Positions 21,792 through 32,762 of a stretch of DNA of 64,000 nt are shown piece after piece. The translations under genes were made by a program, and so were the position numbers. The notes beneath the pieces were generated by a model, which saw only the letters and a program-made list of their open reading frames with translations, made no database searches and was not told the origin of the DNA. This stretch comes from Azorinus chamasolen (lineage: Eukaryota > Mollusca > Bivalvia > Cardiida > Solecurtidae): NCBI GenBank assembly GCA_963576725.1, contig OY755242.1:5870240-5934239 (forward strand), in the 5' to 3' direction. Within the stretch, counting starts at the first letter, position 1. Each line of letters opens with the position of its first letter.

Positions 21792-22137
21792 TATATATCA
21801 TCACAAAACCTTACCGTTTATACATGTATTAGAATTTCTATTAGTAATTTATAATGTTTTATTGTGATTACGTGTTTCGTGAATGTAATACATTACGTAA
21901 TATGCAGATCTAACTCCGGTGTCTGTCATCGAAATTAAATATCAGTTAAATGCCATCAATTATTCAATACTTGCTGGACCCCGTTCTGATCAGTTCAATT
22001 CTCAGTTTAAACATCATAACGATTGCTCTATCTCCAAGGTCAAATGAAACATGGATGTATGAACAAGCACCGCTAATGAATAAATCAACTTTGAAGCAAA
22101 CATGTCCTTCACAAACATTTCATTTAGTTCTATAGAT

Positions 22138-22284
22138 TGAACCCTTTCTTCCATGAATTTTCTTTTAACATAATAATAGTTATTAGATTATTTGTTATAA
22201 TGGCACATGGACAGAGGACGTCGGATCTGGGCCTACTCTGTTTGCAAAGACGTAGAAAGGCGTATTTATTGAGTAAAGGGTTAA
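22138..22284 (+). mobile_element. PB-3a MITE with palindrome deleted
   Basis: Left CCCTTTCTTCCATGAATTTT (site TGAA, from TTAA), right GAGTAAAGGG with TTAA at 22281-22284. The left palindrome arm is gone: GACAGAGGACGTCGG runs straight into ATCTGGGCCTACTCTGTTTG. Confidence 0.7.
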
Positions 22285-22292
22285 AATATTCA

Positions 22293-22962
22293 GCCTGAAA
22301 GACAAAACAAACAAACAATAGGGGGAATATGGAAGTACCGCCCTGGAACGGTCAGTGACAAAAGTCACTGTGGGTTTAAACCGGTTTAAGGGCGCCGAAA
22401 CTTACACTTATTCCATCCCACCCTAAAATACAAACAATGAAAATAAACATATCCCCTCACCTACTAATGTACAACAACCGCGATGGCAAATACAGTGGTA
22501 AAGTGCATGTAAAACGGAAACATTTAAGTAAAACAAACTGTATCCACCTATCGCTAGTGCACTCAATGATTGAGATGCAAACAGAGTAACTGTAGAAAAG
22601 TACTAAAGGGTGCGACAAAAACGAAATAGTACAGCGTTTTAATGAAATATTCTAACCTCGACATTATTCGATGTCATATTTCGCATAATTACACGGCGAA
22701 TAGCTGTCAGTGAAATGATGTCATGACTGATATAGGTTGTTTCCGGTATTTACCTTCATTACTTGGAACATCAAACAACCCAGCCACTGTTAATAGTCAT
22801 AAATGTTACTTAATATAATTGTCGATGTCAAAAGGTAAAGAGAAATGAAATGTCATTTCCGTCCAGTTTCGATTATTCAATACAATCCCATTTAGAATTG
22901 AATATGTATTATTGCTTTGAATAGATCCCGAGATCAAGGCCAGTAAATTCACGTGATAAAGC
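22293..22962 (-). repeat. E family interspersed repeat
   Basis: Begins within the family (GAAAGACAAAACAAACAAAC), so the fixed end is missing here; it then runs colinear with 17700-18395 to CAGTAAATTCACGTGATAAA. Includes CAGTGACAAAAGTCACTG and TTTAAACCGGTTTAAGGGCG. Confidence 0.65.
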
Positions 22963-23099
22963 CTGAAATATGTGTTACACTGTCAATGTTCCGTGTTTTA
23001 TCTGCACTGTAGCCCCGCCATTATATGCTCCCCTGTACAACAGCATGCGTTCTTTTTTGTATCATGTTGTTTAATTCTACGTGACACTACTTTTCCTGT

Positions 23100-23161
23100 T
23101 TAACTTTTACCTGTTCAATATTCATGTAAGAAAAATGCGTTTATATGAAGAAAAGGGTTCA
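23100..23161 (+). mobile_element. Minimal PB-3 derivative, 62 bp
   Basis: TTAA at 23100-23103, left CTTTTACCTGTTCAATATTC, then directly AAATGCGTTTATATGAAG and AAAAGGG with TTCA at 23158-23161. Both ends are those of PB-3b, but the whole middle including the palindrome is missing. Confidence 0.6.
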
Positions 23162-23513
23162 GTACAGCTAACAAAAAGTACACTTAACAATAAAGTGAGC
23201 ACACAGTGATCCATTGTCTGCCTGTATTTGTCGTTTTGTGTGTTTTGCTTCCTCCGACGAATCATAGGATATGATGTTAACAGGACCAAAGCAAAGAACT
23301 GGAACCGGTGTTGTTTACAGGTCATGTTCTTTAACAAAAAGCAATTAATAATAGTTTTGATAAATGGCCTTCGGTAAAGTTCGTACAAAGGCAACTCATT
23401 AAACAAGTTATTTCTACTGATTTATGGATAAATTCCTGTTTTGGAGCCGGAATTGATTTTCCTGTCAGAAGTTCAGATCATCGATGAATTGTGTCTGCAT
23501 GCTGGGAAACGTA
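23162..23513. other. Unassigned sequence
   Basis: A 94-residue minus-strand frame (23122-23406) overlaps the preceding element and has no recognisable domain. Nothing else is seen. Confidence 0.4.
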
Positions 23514-23697
23514 TAGTAAACCCTATCTAAACCGTACGTTCATTTTAGTATAACTATCCGTATTGGTTACAGGTTTCAGCTTAACGAAGGATGAAAAAGG
23601 AAATGTCTGTTTGACTTTCATTACGGATTAAGCACCCAACTGTCTAAAAGTATCTAAATGTTTCTCTATTAGAATTTCGGCTTAGAAGGGTGGACTG
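23514..23697. mobile_element. PG-2 MITE, diverged
   Basis: TA at 23512-23513 and 23698-23699. Left TAGTAAACCCTATCTAAACC, right GGCTTAGAAGGGTGGACTG. The palindrome centre is lost (GGATGAAAAAGGAAATGTCTG). Confidence 0.7.
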
Positions 23698-23731
23698 TAT
23701 TGACATTTTAGTGAAACATACCAAAACACAA

Positions 23732-23900
23732 TACAGTGCAACTCACCTATAGCGACCGTATACAAATAAACATGGATGTCTGTAAAACAGGCGGTTGCTT
23801 AGTGCAGGGTGAAATTAATGCAGATACCTCTCAGAGGAACTTCGGGAGCGTTCTGTATTGCTTCCATCCAGCATTCAGTTATCATTTGTCTAAACCCACA
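23732..23900. mobile_element. PG-1-like MITE, decayed
   Basis: CAGTGCAACTCACCTATAGC, AGGCGGTTGCTTAGTGCAGG and TCCATCCAGCATTCAGTTAT keep the PG order. The right end is not identifiable. Confidence 0.5.
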
Positions 23901-23956
23901 ATTAGACTTAATTTGGATATGGGCTGTATATGTATTCAACTGCTGTTCTAGCTACC

Positions 23957-24022
23957 ATTTGTCCATGAGTATTCAGTAGGTATTGAAAACTGCAGTAGAC
24001 ATAGAACGGGGAAAGGGATTAC
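23957..24022 (-). mobile_element. PB-3b solo end
   Basis: CATGAGTATTCAGTAGGTAT, then ATAGAACGGGGAAAGGG and ATTA, match the inverted left end of PB-3b (as at 14533). The rest of the element is absent. Confidence 0.5.
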
Positions 24023-24455
24023 GCATACCTAATAGTTCATATGGGTTTGTAAAAGTATTTTCTGGATCTATTCGACCTTATTGTCCACAATTTTAAAAAA
24101 GCATTTTTTTCCTGTCTGTGGCGTATTCAAGCCCGAGTTTCACTCGTCGCCCACATTCGCCTCCGCTGGCTCATCGCTATGCTTCGTACTCGTTCTTTGC
24201 CTCCTCGTACTCAGTGCCGTACATGGTTACTCGTGATTTCGTCTCCACGGTTTTCTCTCCGAGTTGTCCCCCCTAGTCATGGATCCCCAAGTGCTTTCAC
24301 ACTCATGTCGGAAAGATTGCCTCTTCATATGCTAGTGGAATATACTAAGCACTTATCGCACATATACAGCTCTTTTCCAATCAGGCTATGCTCTTTCGGT
24401 CTCACTCAAGCCGTGTCACAATTCAATGTGGGCTAATGACTACTTTTCGGGCACT
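24023..24455. other. Unassigned, CpG- and pyrimidine-richer patch
   Basis: 24130-24330 is richer in CG and TCG than the surroundings (for example CGTCGCCCACATTCGCCTCC) and holds an 85-codon frame at 24179-24436. It has no recognisable domain, poly-A tail or splice pattern. It may be a fragment of an older retroelement. Confidence 0.35.
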
Positions 24456-24604
24456 TCATGCTTCACAAACAGTTTTTCTCAGACTCCGTGTGGGTGGGAG
24501 ACACAGACAAGTATCTCTGAAATTTTCCGAGCGGACTGGGATTTGAACCCCGACCTCCGGATTGGTAGTCAAACGCGTTTCCACTAGACCACCGCTCCAC
24601 CCAT
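24456..24604 (-). repeat. S1 tRNA-derived SINE
   Basis: On the minus strand, GCGGTGGTCTAGTGGAAACG (A box) and GGTCGGGGTTCAAATCCC (B box), then CTCGGAAAATTTCAGAG and GTGTCTCCCACCC as at 621-850. The tRNA-unrelated body shared by both copies rules out a tRNA gene. Confidence 0.75.
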
Positions 24605-25486
24605 ATTTTATCTGCTTTCTTTTCTTCTTGTTTTGGCTGAAGAATAATGACTGACTGGTGTGTACATATTCGTGACGAAAGATGGTCGTAAATCGATCAG
24701 TCGCGATTAATCGCCAGTTTGGCCGCATTCATTTTCTAACCATACCAAACGGGTCAATAACTATCGGCAACTGGCCAGGGACCAATCGGCTATCAGTCAC
24801 CGATAGAATAAAGCGTACATGAAGCTTATCCTCGACGACTTTAATCGGCAAAAAAGCTCGCTTGCAGCATCGAAGACCTCCGGGCAACTAAACGGGTATA
24901 AACGGCAATCGCTGATCAGCACCAACCGGTAATATTGGACTGTGTCGTCATGGCAGAAACTGTAGAAGCAGATCAATATAATTTTATAAGCAGACGAGTA
25001 GAGCCTGATCAAATGGGGCCGTCTGATCGTGCATAAGGCATAACAAGGCGTTTCGATCAAGAAAACTGTTTGTACAGGGCGGGGGGGGGACTTTAAAGGC
25101 AACGTGGCGGCTCAATACAGAACTGCAACATATTTTAAGGTTTATTAATAAATTAAATGTTTATTAAGTGTAGATCATAACATAATGGATGTGCGTTATT
25201 TACGTTATCGTAAGTAGTTACTTAACATTATGCTGCTTTTGCCACAGCCACCCTTTGACTGATATTCAAAATGACCATGCTTTTCTGTGAGACTAGTGTT
25301 TAGATTGACACTCCAGAACACTACAGTTTTCACTGTGCTCACTAATGCCTAAGAACACCCTGATGCTTGGTGTGTGGTTAACTTTGTGCATGTCATTTGC
25401 AGATCATTTTCTGTCCAGCTTAATGTACTATGCACTCAGAGCAATTAATAAATAGGGTCTGCTCTGTTTGCTTATGGAATAACATT
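24605..25486. other. Unassigned sequence with PB-3 core pieces
   Basis: GCAGACGAGTAGAGCCTGATC / GGGGCCGTCTGATCG (24981-25028) and GGGTCTGCTCTGTTTGCTTA (25456-25475) are PB-3 core fragments. A nine-base G run is at 25081-25089. No gene is supported. Confidence 0.4.
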
Positions 25487-25661
25487 CAGTATAACCTCTA
25501 TATTACGGCAAATAAATTGTGTTAATTGGTTGGTATTTAGGTATTAAGGGCAGGTGGCTGCTTAAAGCAAGGTGAAAGTTTTACTTTCACCTTGTTTAAG
25601 CAGACACCTGCCTCTAACACAACATAATGTAATTTAGTGACCGTATAGAGAGGTGTTACTG
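25487..25661. mobile_element. PG-3 MITE with palindrome centre deleted
   Basis: Left CAGTATAACCTCTATATTAC, right GAGAGGTGTTACTG. The arms GGCAGGTGGCTGCTTAAAGC and its complement are kept, but the centre reads GGTGAAAGTTTTACTTTCACC, so about 35 bp including CTCCTATAGGAG of the 21577 copy are missing symmetrically. Confidence 0.8.
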
Positions 25662-25758
25662 TTTATTGGATTATACAGTTTCTACCAAGGTATAAGATCC
25701 TGTGCTCATGCTCCGTTATAAACAAAGCAGCAAATACATATTTTATTTTCTATTCTGC

Positions 25759-25940
25759 TTTACCCATTCCCCCATATTGACAACTTTAGACAAATAGAGT
25801 ATAGGAGCAAATACTCTATTTATCACAATGGTTTCAAACCACAAAATTCTAAATGATTTCTTTTCTCTAGTTAATGCTCCTTTTCGGTAGATTTGTTCAA
25901 GGAGATTGTATCTAAAATAGCCTATGAGGTAATGGGTTAA
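25759..25940 (+). mobile_element. PB-2 MITE with shortened palindrome
   Basis: Site TTTA at 25759-25762 and TTAA at 25937-25940. Left CCCATTCCCCCATATTGAC, right TATGAGGTAATGGG. The left arm is cut from GACAACTTTAGAC directly to AAATAGAGTATAGGAGC, leaving a lopsided hairpin. Confidence 0.8.
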
Positions 25941-26638
25941 ACATGTTTTACGCAGCCATTTTACGCTTGCGTAAAGCCTCGCTTGTACATTTTTATGGGA
26001 ACATTGATGTCTAAATCTTGCATTACCTCTGTTTCCAGAAACAAAATAAAGTATCATTGAATCGGTGACGGTTAATTCCGTATGATATGATAATAATTTC
26101 CCTACACTCATTTCCCTAAAGAAACGATTAACTGTCAAATGAGTGTCACACAGCTTAGATCCTAAAGATACGTTACTCGGCGTCTCATCTGGATACAAAC
26201 TGTTTGCGAGTCCAAGTAAGGTCTCGCTTGGCAAAGTAAGTGTAAATATGTCATAAACAAACATCCATATCTTACAATCATCGTTCACTTCAATATCAAT
26301 GGAGGCAAAAATGTATAATAGCGTCAATTGTTACTCTTCTTTTCAACAAATATTTGTCAAATTGGTGCCTTTCATGTGGTTTCAGAAAGTGCAGCTTGGC
26401 TAAACCGTAAAACGCATTTATTTCAAGCCTTTTTGTATCCTATCATTAAATCCTGTGGCGCCGATTCCATTATCAGCTTTACAAATAGAGATAATCAATG
26501 AACAAGAGCTTCCTCTTGAAAATAAGATTTGATGATACTATCATTGCTAAGAACACGCAAATAGCATTTGTGGAACATGTTGGATATTTACTGAGTTTGT
26601 TTAAATAGCAGCTTTGTGCTGACCAAATCTCTCAAATA
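25941..26638. other. Unassigned sequence with PB-1-like core piece
   Basis: CGTTACTCGGCGTCTCATCT and GGATACAAACTGTTTGCG (26170-26206) are one arm of a PB-1 core. The 194-residue minus frame (25743-26327) spans this and the PB-2 element and is an artefact. Confidence 0.45.
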
Positions 26639-27090
26639 CAGTAAAGTCTCGCTAATTCGAACACTCAGATAAGTAACATTATCGGTCTTAACCCTTTCCT
26701 CCATGAATATTCATGTCAGAGATAATGCAAACATGAATATTTATTAGATTTTGTTTTATAATGACACATGAATACATGAATATTTTGGTGATTTTGGATA
26801 CTGCAGAATCGTATTTATATTATTTCATAAGCAAATAGAGCAGACACTGATCAGACGGCTCCTACAGGAGCCATCTGATCTGGGTCTACTCTGTTTGCAA
26901 ATGCGTGAAAACTCGTTTATATGAAGGAAATGGTTAGAGAGAGATTGCAGGTTAATGTATAATGATAGACATGCAGATGGCTCCTCGTCTGTGAGCTTTA
27001 TGTACGATATTCGTCCAGCATTGAGCAGCCGCCTGTGTCAAATGTTCTCAATTCTCCTTAACTAAAGTTTGGATTTGCGATGCTTAACTG
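26639..27090. mobile_element. PG-4 MITE split by a PB-3a insertion
   Basis: Left CAGTAAAGTCTCGCTAATTC then AACACTCAGATAAG and TTATCGGTC; after the inserted element, AGACATGCAGATGGCTCC, CAGCATTGAGCAGCCGCC and GATGCTTAACTG then TA. The left end resembles the PG element at 62277. Confidence 0.7.
26688..26937 (+). mobile_element. PB-3a MITE nested in PG-4
   Basis: TTAA at 26688-26691, TTAG at 26934-26937. Left CCCTTTCCTCCATGAATATT, right ATGAAGGAAATGG. Palindrome ATCAGACGGCTCCTACAGGA with complement, bracketed by AGCAAATAGAGCAGACACTG and CTGGGTCTACTCTGTTTGC. Confidence 0.88.
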
Positions 27091-27181
27091 TAATCTTTGT
27101 GATGGTATTTGTTTACGTTTACCGCGATTAATTTCATACCTGGTTTGTGCATACTGTGTATATAATATGAACTATCAAATA

Positions 27182-27393
27182 CAGTAAAACATCTCTAGTG
27201 TGACTACTAGAAAGAGGTCTAATGAACCAATACACATCATTTAAAAGCAGTTGATTGCTTAATTAGGACGACAGCAATGTCGACAGCTCCTGAAGGATCT
27301 TTGTTCATAACCTTTGTCCTGCATTAAGCTATCGGACACCTGTAAAACCTGAAATTAACCTGTTTTGGCGGTCAGGTTGGAGGGGTTTTATTA
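27182..27393. mobile_element. PG-1 MITE, diverged
   Basis: TA at 27180-27181. Left CAGTAAAACATCTCTAGTGT, right GGTTGGAGGGGTTTTATTA. Core TTGATTGCTTAATTAGGACG ... GCTCCTGAAGGATC ... GTCCTGCATTAAGC. Confidence 0.7.
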
Positions 27394-27403
27394 TATACAT
27401 GTA

Positions 27404-27606
27404 CAGTTAAGCCCTTCTAAATCGACTACCGAAACCAAGTCTAACTGTGGGTCATAGGGACAGACGATAGCTAAATGCATGACGAAAGTCATACAGAGAG
27501 CTCTTACAGCTTTCTGCATTATTTTCGTCCTGTAATAAATCGTCACTTATATTTAAAAAAAATCAATGTTTATTGATTTAGTGGACGCTTTAGTGGAGTT
27601 GCAATG
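27404..27606. mobile_element. PG-1 MITE, second of a close pair
   Basis: Starts 10 bp after the previous copy, with TA at 27402-27403. Left CAGTTAAGCCCTTCTAAATC, right GCTTTAGTGGAGTTGCAATG. The centre GAGAGCTCTTACAGCTTTC has lost several bases. Confidence 0.7.
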
Positions 27607-29253
27607 TATGTACATGTATATAAATATGTTCAAGTCCAAGATACAAACTGACTTATATTCTGCATATTGGTGTTCTCCGTTTGAGTTGTCATAATTATAA
27701 TGTTGTTTATATGTAATTGTTATATCGCCATTAGATGTTTACTTTGCCTGGGTTTTTCTGTTGTTGTTGTGTTTTTTGTTTTGTTTGTATTGGTTATGAA
27801 TAACGTTTCATATTGTTGAATGTTTTTAATGATTATAATGCAATCAACTGTCGGGATGTGTTTGGAATTTTGTTATCTGTATCATATGTTTGAACGTTTT
27901 GGTTCCGAATATGATTTGGCGTTGCTATGTTTCTTCCCATATCATTTAAGGAATACTCAAGGAATACGAACTGCGAATGTACAGCCAAATTATATGTATG
28001 CCAGCATAGAAATAATTTACATATTTCGTTATTTTAAACACAACGCCAAAACGTACCAATTTAAACGTTTATGTTTATTTTAAATGAATTATAAGTGATA
28101 AAGCAAAATTCATTGTTATATGGCGTAAATAGTTTCCATCAGCACACATGGTCACCTGATTTAAGTATCAGCGTAGATTTGCCTTCCATTTCGTCTCAAA
28201 ACATAAGTGAAGTGTCACACAATTTTGGTGAATTTCATCTGGATACACGCTGTTTATATAGGTACTCACAGGTTCACAAATGACAGCAAACACTGTGAAC
28301 ATGGCTGTGAAGAAGCTTAACTACAGTCATGTAGGCTTGCAAAGTAGCAGATTAAACCATGGACACGTTGCGTGCATATCAAGGAGCATCACTTCATCTC
28401 TTGTGGGACTTTCTATACAGAAGACAGAGTTAAATGTTCTGTGAATAATTGATTGCTTACTAAATGGGGCGAAACAAAATCAATCTCTACTTTGGTTTGA
28501 TATAGTGCCATTATTAAACTTTTACCCTACAGAAACGCCGATTCTGATTATGCTCTGTTGTGCGTACTCTTTAGATAATAGGGAAATGATACCACAGTTT
28601 CTGTCAGGATAAAATATTCTTTTTTTCATAATGACATTATGTCAAACCAGCCAATTGATATTCATACTATCATTAGGTTGTGCGTATTATCCACAATGTA
28701 AAGGGTAGAGCAATTGCGATATGCATTTGTTTTATTGCTGTTGTTAGTAGAACAGAAACATGCACAACCAAAGATAAAAACAATTAAATGCTTTAGAATT
28801 TTACATTGTCCATGAAAATAGCATACGTCAACTTGGCGAGTTCTGCTAAAATGCTATTATATAAGTTCTGTTTATTCAGGTTCAGCTATTGCTGTGTGCA
28901 TATAAGAACGCATTAGCGATAAAATAAATCATCACAGGAAAATGCTGTGGTAAACATGAAGCACAATTGTATCTGAATTGAGAGACGGCTATTTTCTTTT
29001 TTTGTGAGGGACACGAATCAATATTGTTCTTTGTAAACAGTGTAGACCAAGAATCCGCACGGTGTGTCATATTGCAGTTTTGTTTCTGTTTGTTTATGTT
29101 TTAAACAACTCCCTGAATATGCAGTGTAAGACTCAAAAGCAAGGCTCAAAAGCAAGACTCATAACGATATAAGGCTTAGTGCATGGTATTCAAATATATT
29201 TATCATGTGCTGTTCGTGTCATTGTTATTGCAATGCACTGAAACATCGCTATA
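27607..29253. other. Unassigned sequence, 1.6 kb
   Basis: No MITE is recognised. T-rich GTTTTTTGTTTTGTTTG tract near 27770. The frame at 27820-28083 (87 residues) lacks any recognisable domain. The segment near 28218-28256 (GAATTTCATCTGGATACACG, CTGTTTATATAGGTA) is a worn PB-1-like arm. Confidence 0.45.
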
Positions 29254-29405
29254 TTATGTAAAGGATACTCACTTGTTTGGACAGGCGGCTGCTAAACGCA
29301 GAATTGAATTCACGTCAGAGGAGCTTTCTGTATGACTTTTACCCTGTATTAATGCCCCACCTGTCTTAAAATCGATAACGATACTTATATAAAGTGGTGT
29401 TATGG
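29254..29405. mobile_element. PG MITE, decayed
   Basis: ACAGGCGGCTGCTAAACGCA, GAGGAGCTTTCTGTATGAC and CCCTGTATTAATGCCCCACC keep PG core order. The ends are worn. Confidence 0.5.
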
Positions 29406-29617
29406 TAATTGGTTCAGTAGTACTCCGCCTTTGGTATCAAAATGACAAGTGGTAGCATTGCTTCAACATGAAACCGTTTATATAGTTGCTTCGAAACATA
29501 GGTATCTAGAGGCAGTTAGCTTTAAGCAGATTGTTAATAGTCACATGACGAATCATACAGATATGAGTCAGTCTGACATAATGTAAAAGATGAGTCACGT
29601 TCGATTATAAGATTTAC

Positions 29618-29790
29618 TTAACCTTTCGGCACCAAAACATGTCATCTGCAAAGATTATTGCCTGCTTTTGGTTTCAAAGCAGCGTTTTCTTCCATTTCCT
29701 TACAATAATATAATCGGCGTTAAATAGTTTGGATCCTGGCGAGATGTTGAATTACTCGGCCTCTACTCTGGATCCAAACTGTTTTCACAG
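29618..29790 (+). mobile_element. PB-1 MITE, right end missing
   Basis: TTAA at 29618-29621, left CCTTTCGGCACCAAAACATG. Core TAGTTTGGATCCTGGCGAG and CTGGATCCAAACTGTTTTC. The right terminal repeat is not present after 29790. Confidence 0.65.
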
Positions 29791-29966
29791 TTCATACACC
29801 CAAAACAATGTTTTACATGCACCTATGGACATTGTGCATGAAATAAGATTCTCTCAATACTGCCTTGGCAGGTCGTTGCTGTCGTTACATATTGTTCGTT
29901 AAAAGTAAAGGCAAAACACGTGATCTGTTAAGTGCCCACTGAAAAGTAATAAGATATGGTAATAAT

Positions 29967-30150
29967 TTACTCCAGGAATACGCCTTTCTATGCCTTTGCA
30001 AACAGAGCATCAGGGCCATCTCTGTTTGCTGATGATATAAAGAGAAATATAAAAATGCCTTTTGTCAATATGCTGTTATAACAAATCTATCTAATTAATA
30101 TGCATGACGGCATTATTTTTTACATTATTATTCATGGAGTAAAGGCTTAA
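29967..30150 (-). mobile_element. PB-3a MITE with palindrome deleted
   Basis: TTAC at 29967-29970 and TTAA at 30147-30150; right part TTATTCATGGAGTAAAGGC. The core is collapsed to GCAAACAGAGCATCAGGGCC then ATCTCTGTTTGCTGATG; the palindrome centre and most of both arms are gone. Confidence 0.7.
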
Positions 30151-30771
30151 AGCGATAATCTCTACACGCATACCTTTGACGAAATAATAAAACATGGCGC
30201 TGGTTATGTTAAATTGTTCTTATGAACATTGTCAATTTGAACTTATATCGAAAGATGCTCGCGATACAAAATAAACCAGTTTTGTCGGTAGTTATAATTA
30301 TCGTACACTACAACAGTGTCGGCCTAATCCAAATAGAGACTAGCTAAAACGCACCCGAATAACGATCGGCGTGTAACATCGATACCGGCGAGTATTCGAT
30401 ATCAAACACATAATTGCCTTCTTCAGGTAATGGTTATGCATTTTCAAATCGCGACGCATGTAGAGACCATTACTGTAACACTGCGAATGTTTGATGTTAA
30501 GCAAATATCCCCCCCCCCCTGTTTTAGTCAATATTTGTGTGCGTTTTATTTCAGTATATGTTCGCAATTTTATTTTATTATTTCATAAGAAATTACGATT
30601 GGAACTAGTAAGCGTTATTATTGGCTTGTCAAAGGCACTTTACTGTATATGTTGTTTTGGGACTTCTTCATTAAATGGTCCAAATAGAATTACCCCAATG
30701 GTAATAAGTTTAAAACCCGCATTATTGATCGACGGATAACCTTCAATGGTTGTAAAATGCTTTAACATGTA
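30151..30771. other. Unassigned sequence
   Basis: A run of ten C at about 30510-30519. No domain in the small frames on either strand. Confidence 0.4.
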
Positions 30772-30975
30772 CAGTGAAACCCCGCTAATGCGACCACTTA
30801 ATAAACAGCCACTAATGTCGTCTAAAGCAGGTGGTTGCTTAATGCAGGACGAAAGTTATGCAGAAAGCTCCTATAGGAGCTTTCTGAATAACTTTCGTCC
30901 TGCATTAAGCTATCACCTGTCTCTGCCACCCAGTATTATGCCCCTTTTTGGTGGTCGCATTAGCGGGGTTTTACT
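30772..30975. mobile_element. PG-1 MITE, well preserved
   Basis: TA at 30770-30771 and 30976-30977. Left CAGTGAAACCCCGCTAATGC, right GCATTAGCGGGGTTTTACTG: the last 20 bases pair with one mismatch. Palindrome of about 94 bp around AAGCTCCTATAGGAGCTTT with arms GGTGGTTGCTTAATGCAGGA. Represents the family type. Confidence 0.92.
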
Positions 30976-31154
30976 GTAGTTGTATCTAAGGTCTGAGCAA
31001 ATATGTCAGATTAATTTAATTACCTACGATCATTCCGATCAAAATCGGTAATCAATGACCGATTGGTTTGCGAGTCAAGGTATAGAATTACCCTGATTTC
31101 CCATAGTATTTGAATACTCACTATCCTCTCTCCAGGGATTGGTAAAGCTGAATA

Positions 31155-31495
31155 CAGTAACTTGTTAACTGAACTTGTCCTAAGCGGCAATTCATTTAAG
31201 GAACACAAGAAACGGTCTGCATTACATCTGACCTGCATTAAGCTTCCACCGCTTAACCCATTCCCTCATATTGACGATTTTTGACGACTCTGTAAAAGTC
31301 ACGTTGTGAAACCATTGTGATAAATAGAGCATTTGCTCATATAGGAGCAAGTGCTCTATTTATCACAATGATTTCAAGGTACAGAATTCTGAAATTGTCT
31401 TTTTCTCTAGTTAATGCTCCTATTCGGTAGATTTATTCAAGGATGTTGTATCAAAAAATAGCCTATGAGGTGATATGTCGAGACAGATCCTACTG
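31155..31495. mobile_element. PG-1 MITE split by a PB-2 insertion
   Basis: Left CAGTAACTTGTTAACTG and TGTCCTAAGCGGCAATTC, then the right palindrome arm GACCTGCATTAAGCTTCC up to the PB-2 start; after PB-2, GAGACAGATCCTACTG then TA. The left palindrome arm is mostly missing. Confidence 0.6.
31253..31477 (+). mobile_element. PB-2 MITE nested in PG-1
   Basis: TTAA at 31253-31256, left CCCATTCCCTCATATTGACG. Palindrome AGAGCATTTGCTCATATAGG with complement; arms ACCATTGTGATAAATAGAGC. Right end worn (TATGAGGTGATATG), so the second TTAA is lost. Confidence 0.85.
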
Positions 31496-32069
31496 TAAGT
31501 CAATTTGAAACCTTACGTATGCATTTATATTATACTGACATAGACACAAATATTGCATAGTTTTATCAAACGGCTCCTTCTGAAACAGTTCAACTTGTGT
31601 CTACATTTGTGTATTTTCCTGTTGAATGCTTGGGGTAAATATGGTCAGGGAAATTATCGACCAGGCAGTGTTTACTGAGTTATGAGAGTATGATTGTTGT
31701 GGAACAATTATTAATTTTCTTGTCAGAAGTTTGTATCGAATTGTCGGTTGTTTTAAGATTAATGTTAACGTTATGAAGACTAATCAAAATACTGGTTTGT
31801 AGGTGTACCCTCTAACTCATGACAACGTTTTTGAGTAATAACATCATGAAAACATGTATTTAATTTAATGAATTTTAATAAAGTCATCAAGAATACATGT
31901 ATTTAATTAAATGAGTTTTATTAAAGTCATCATGAAGAATGGAAGTGTAGATGGTGATAGAGCCTGCGGTGTCAGATCTGTAGGTTTTAAGCAAACAGGG
32001 CAGACCCTGGTCAGACGGCGCTAATTGGACAGCGCTACAAATAAAGGTAAGAACGCATATACTTAAAAC
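31496..32069. other. Unassigned sequence with PB-3 core pieces
   Basis: TATCAAACGGCTCCTTCTG (31564) and AAGCAAACAGGGCAGACCCT / GGTCAGACGGCGC (31989-32021) are PB-3 core remnants. A short direct repeat TCATCAAGAATACATG / TCATGAAAACATGTATTTAA surrounds 31845-31935. Confidence 0.4.
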
Positions 32070-32262
32070 ACGTTCTCTCCTATGCTATTTTTAGATCCTA
32101 TCTTTTTTAATTAATCTACCGAAAAGGAGCATTAACTAGAGAAAATATTTTTTTTATAATTATGTAGTTTGAAACCATTGTGAAACCATATGCTCTATTT
32201 ATATCAATGGTTTCATAATGTAAATTTTATAGAGGCGCAACAATGCGTCATTGGGGGGTATT
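32070..32262 (-). mobile_element. PB-2 MITE, decayed
   Basis: Reverse orientation: CTATTTTTAGATCC, AATCTACCGAAAAGGAGCAT, TTGAAACCATTGTGAAACCA, ATGCTCTATTTATATCAATG, then AGGCGCAACAATGCGTCATT. Both TTAA sites and one palindrome arm are lost. Confidence 0.65.
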
Positions 32263-32275
32263 GTGCTAATCGTCC

Positions 32276-32473
32276 TTTCCCCACCAAACTCTATGGTGTG
32301 ACCATTCTTTAGAACCGTCTCCCACAGGGGTTGGTGGCGAAATAAAGAAGATATTCTTGATTTTGTTTTAGTTTACGCATCTTGCCTGGACCCCTGTATT
32401 GGAGTATTCTGATCTGGATCTCTCCTGTGTTTGCAAAGCAGTCAAAGGGCGTATATAGCATGTAAAGGGTTAA
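32276..32473. mobile_element. F element fused to a PB-3 right half
   Basis: CCACCAAACTCTATGGTGTG, ACCATTCTTTAGAACCGTCT and TTTACGCATCTTGCCTGGAC follow the F order; then GATCTGGATCTCTCCTGTGT and TGTAAAGGGTTAA (TTAA 32470-32473) are the right half of a PB-3 copy. Confidence 0.55.
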
Positions 32474-32762
32474 AAGTTTGTAACAATGTATATTGGCTAC
32501 TAACATTGTTGTGCTTTAGATGTGATTAGATGTAATTATAGCATTGTAGAAATGTTTTTAATATGATCCATTAAACAGTATGCGGTTCATCGTATCTGTA
32601 CACAATGAATATTAATTCAAGCAATGCTGCTATCATGAATAGTAGTTACCTGCATTATTATAATGACACACACAAATCATTTATTTAAACTACGGTAAGA
32701 AATGTAGCATAATATTCATATAATTCATATGATAGACCAAACCATTTATTAGGCGATGATAG

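Noticed and set aside
24536..24602. tRNA gene (minus strand)
   Set aside because: No matching acceptor stem; the body shared with 621-850 shows a SINE.
25743..26327. 194-residue minus-strand frame, the second longest open frame in the window
   Set aside because: It runs through a PB-2 MITE and a PB-1 core fragment; open by chance in repeats.
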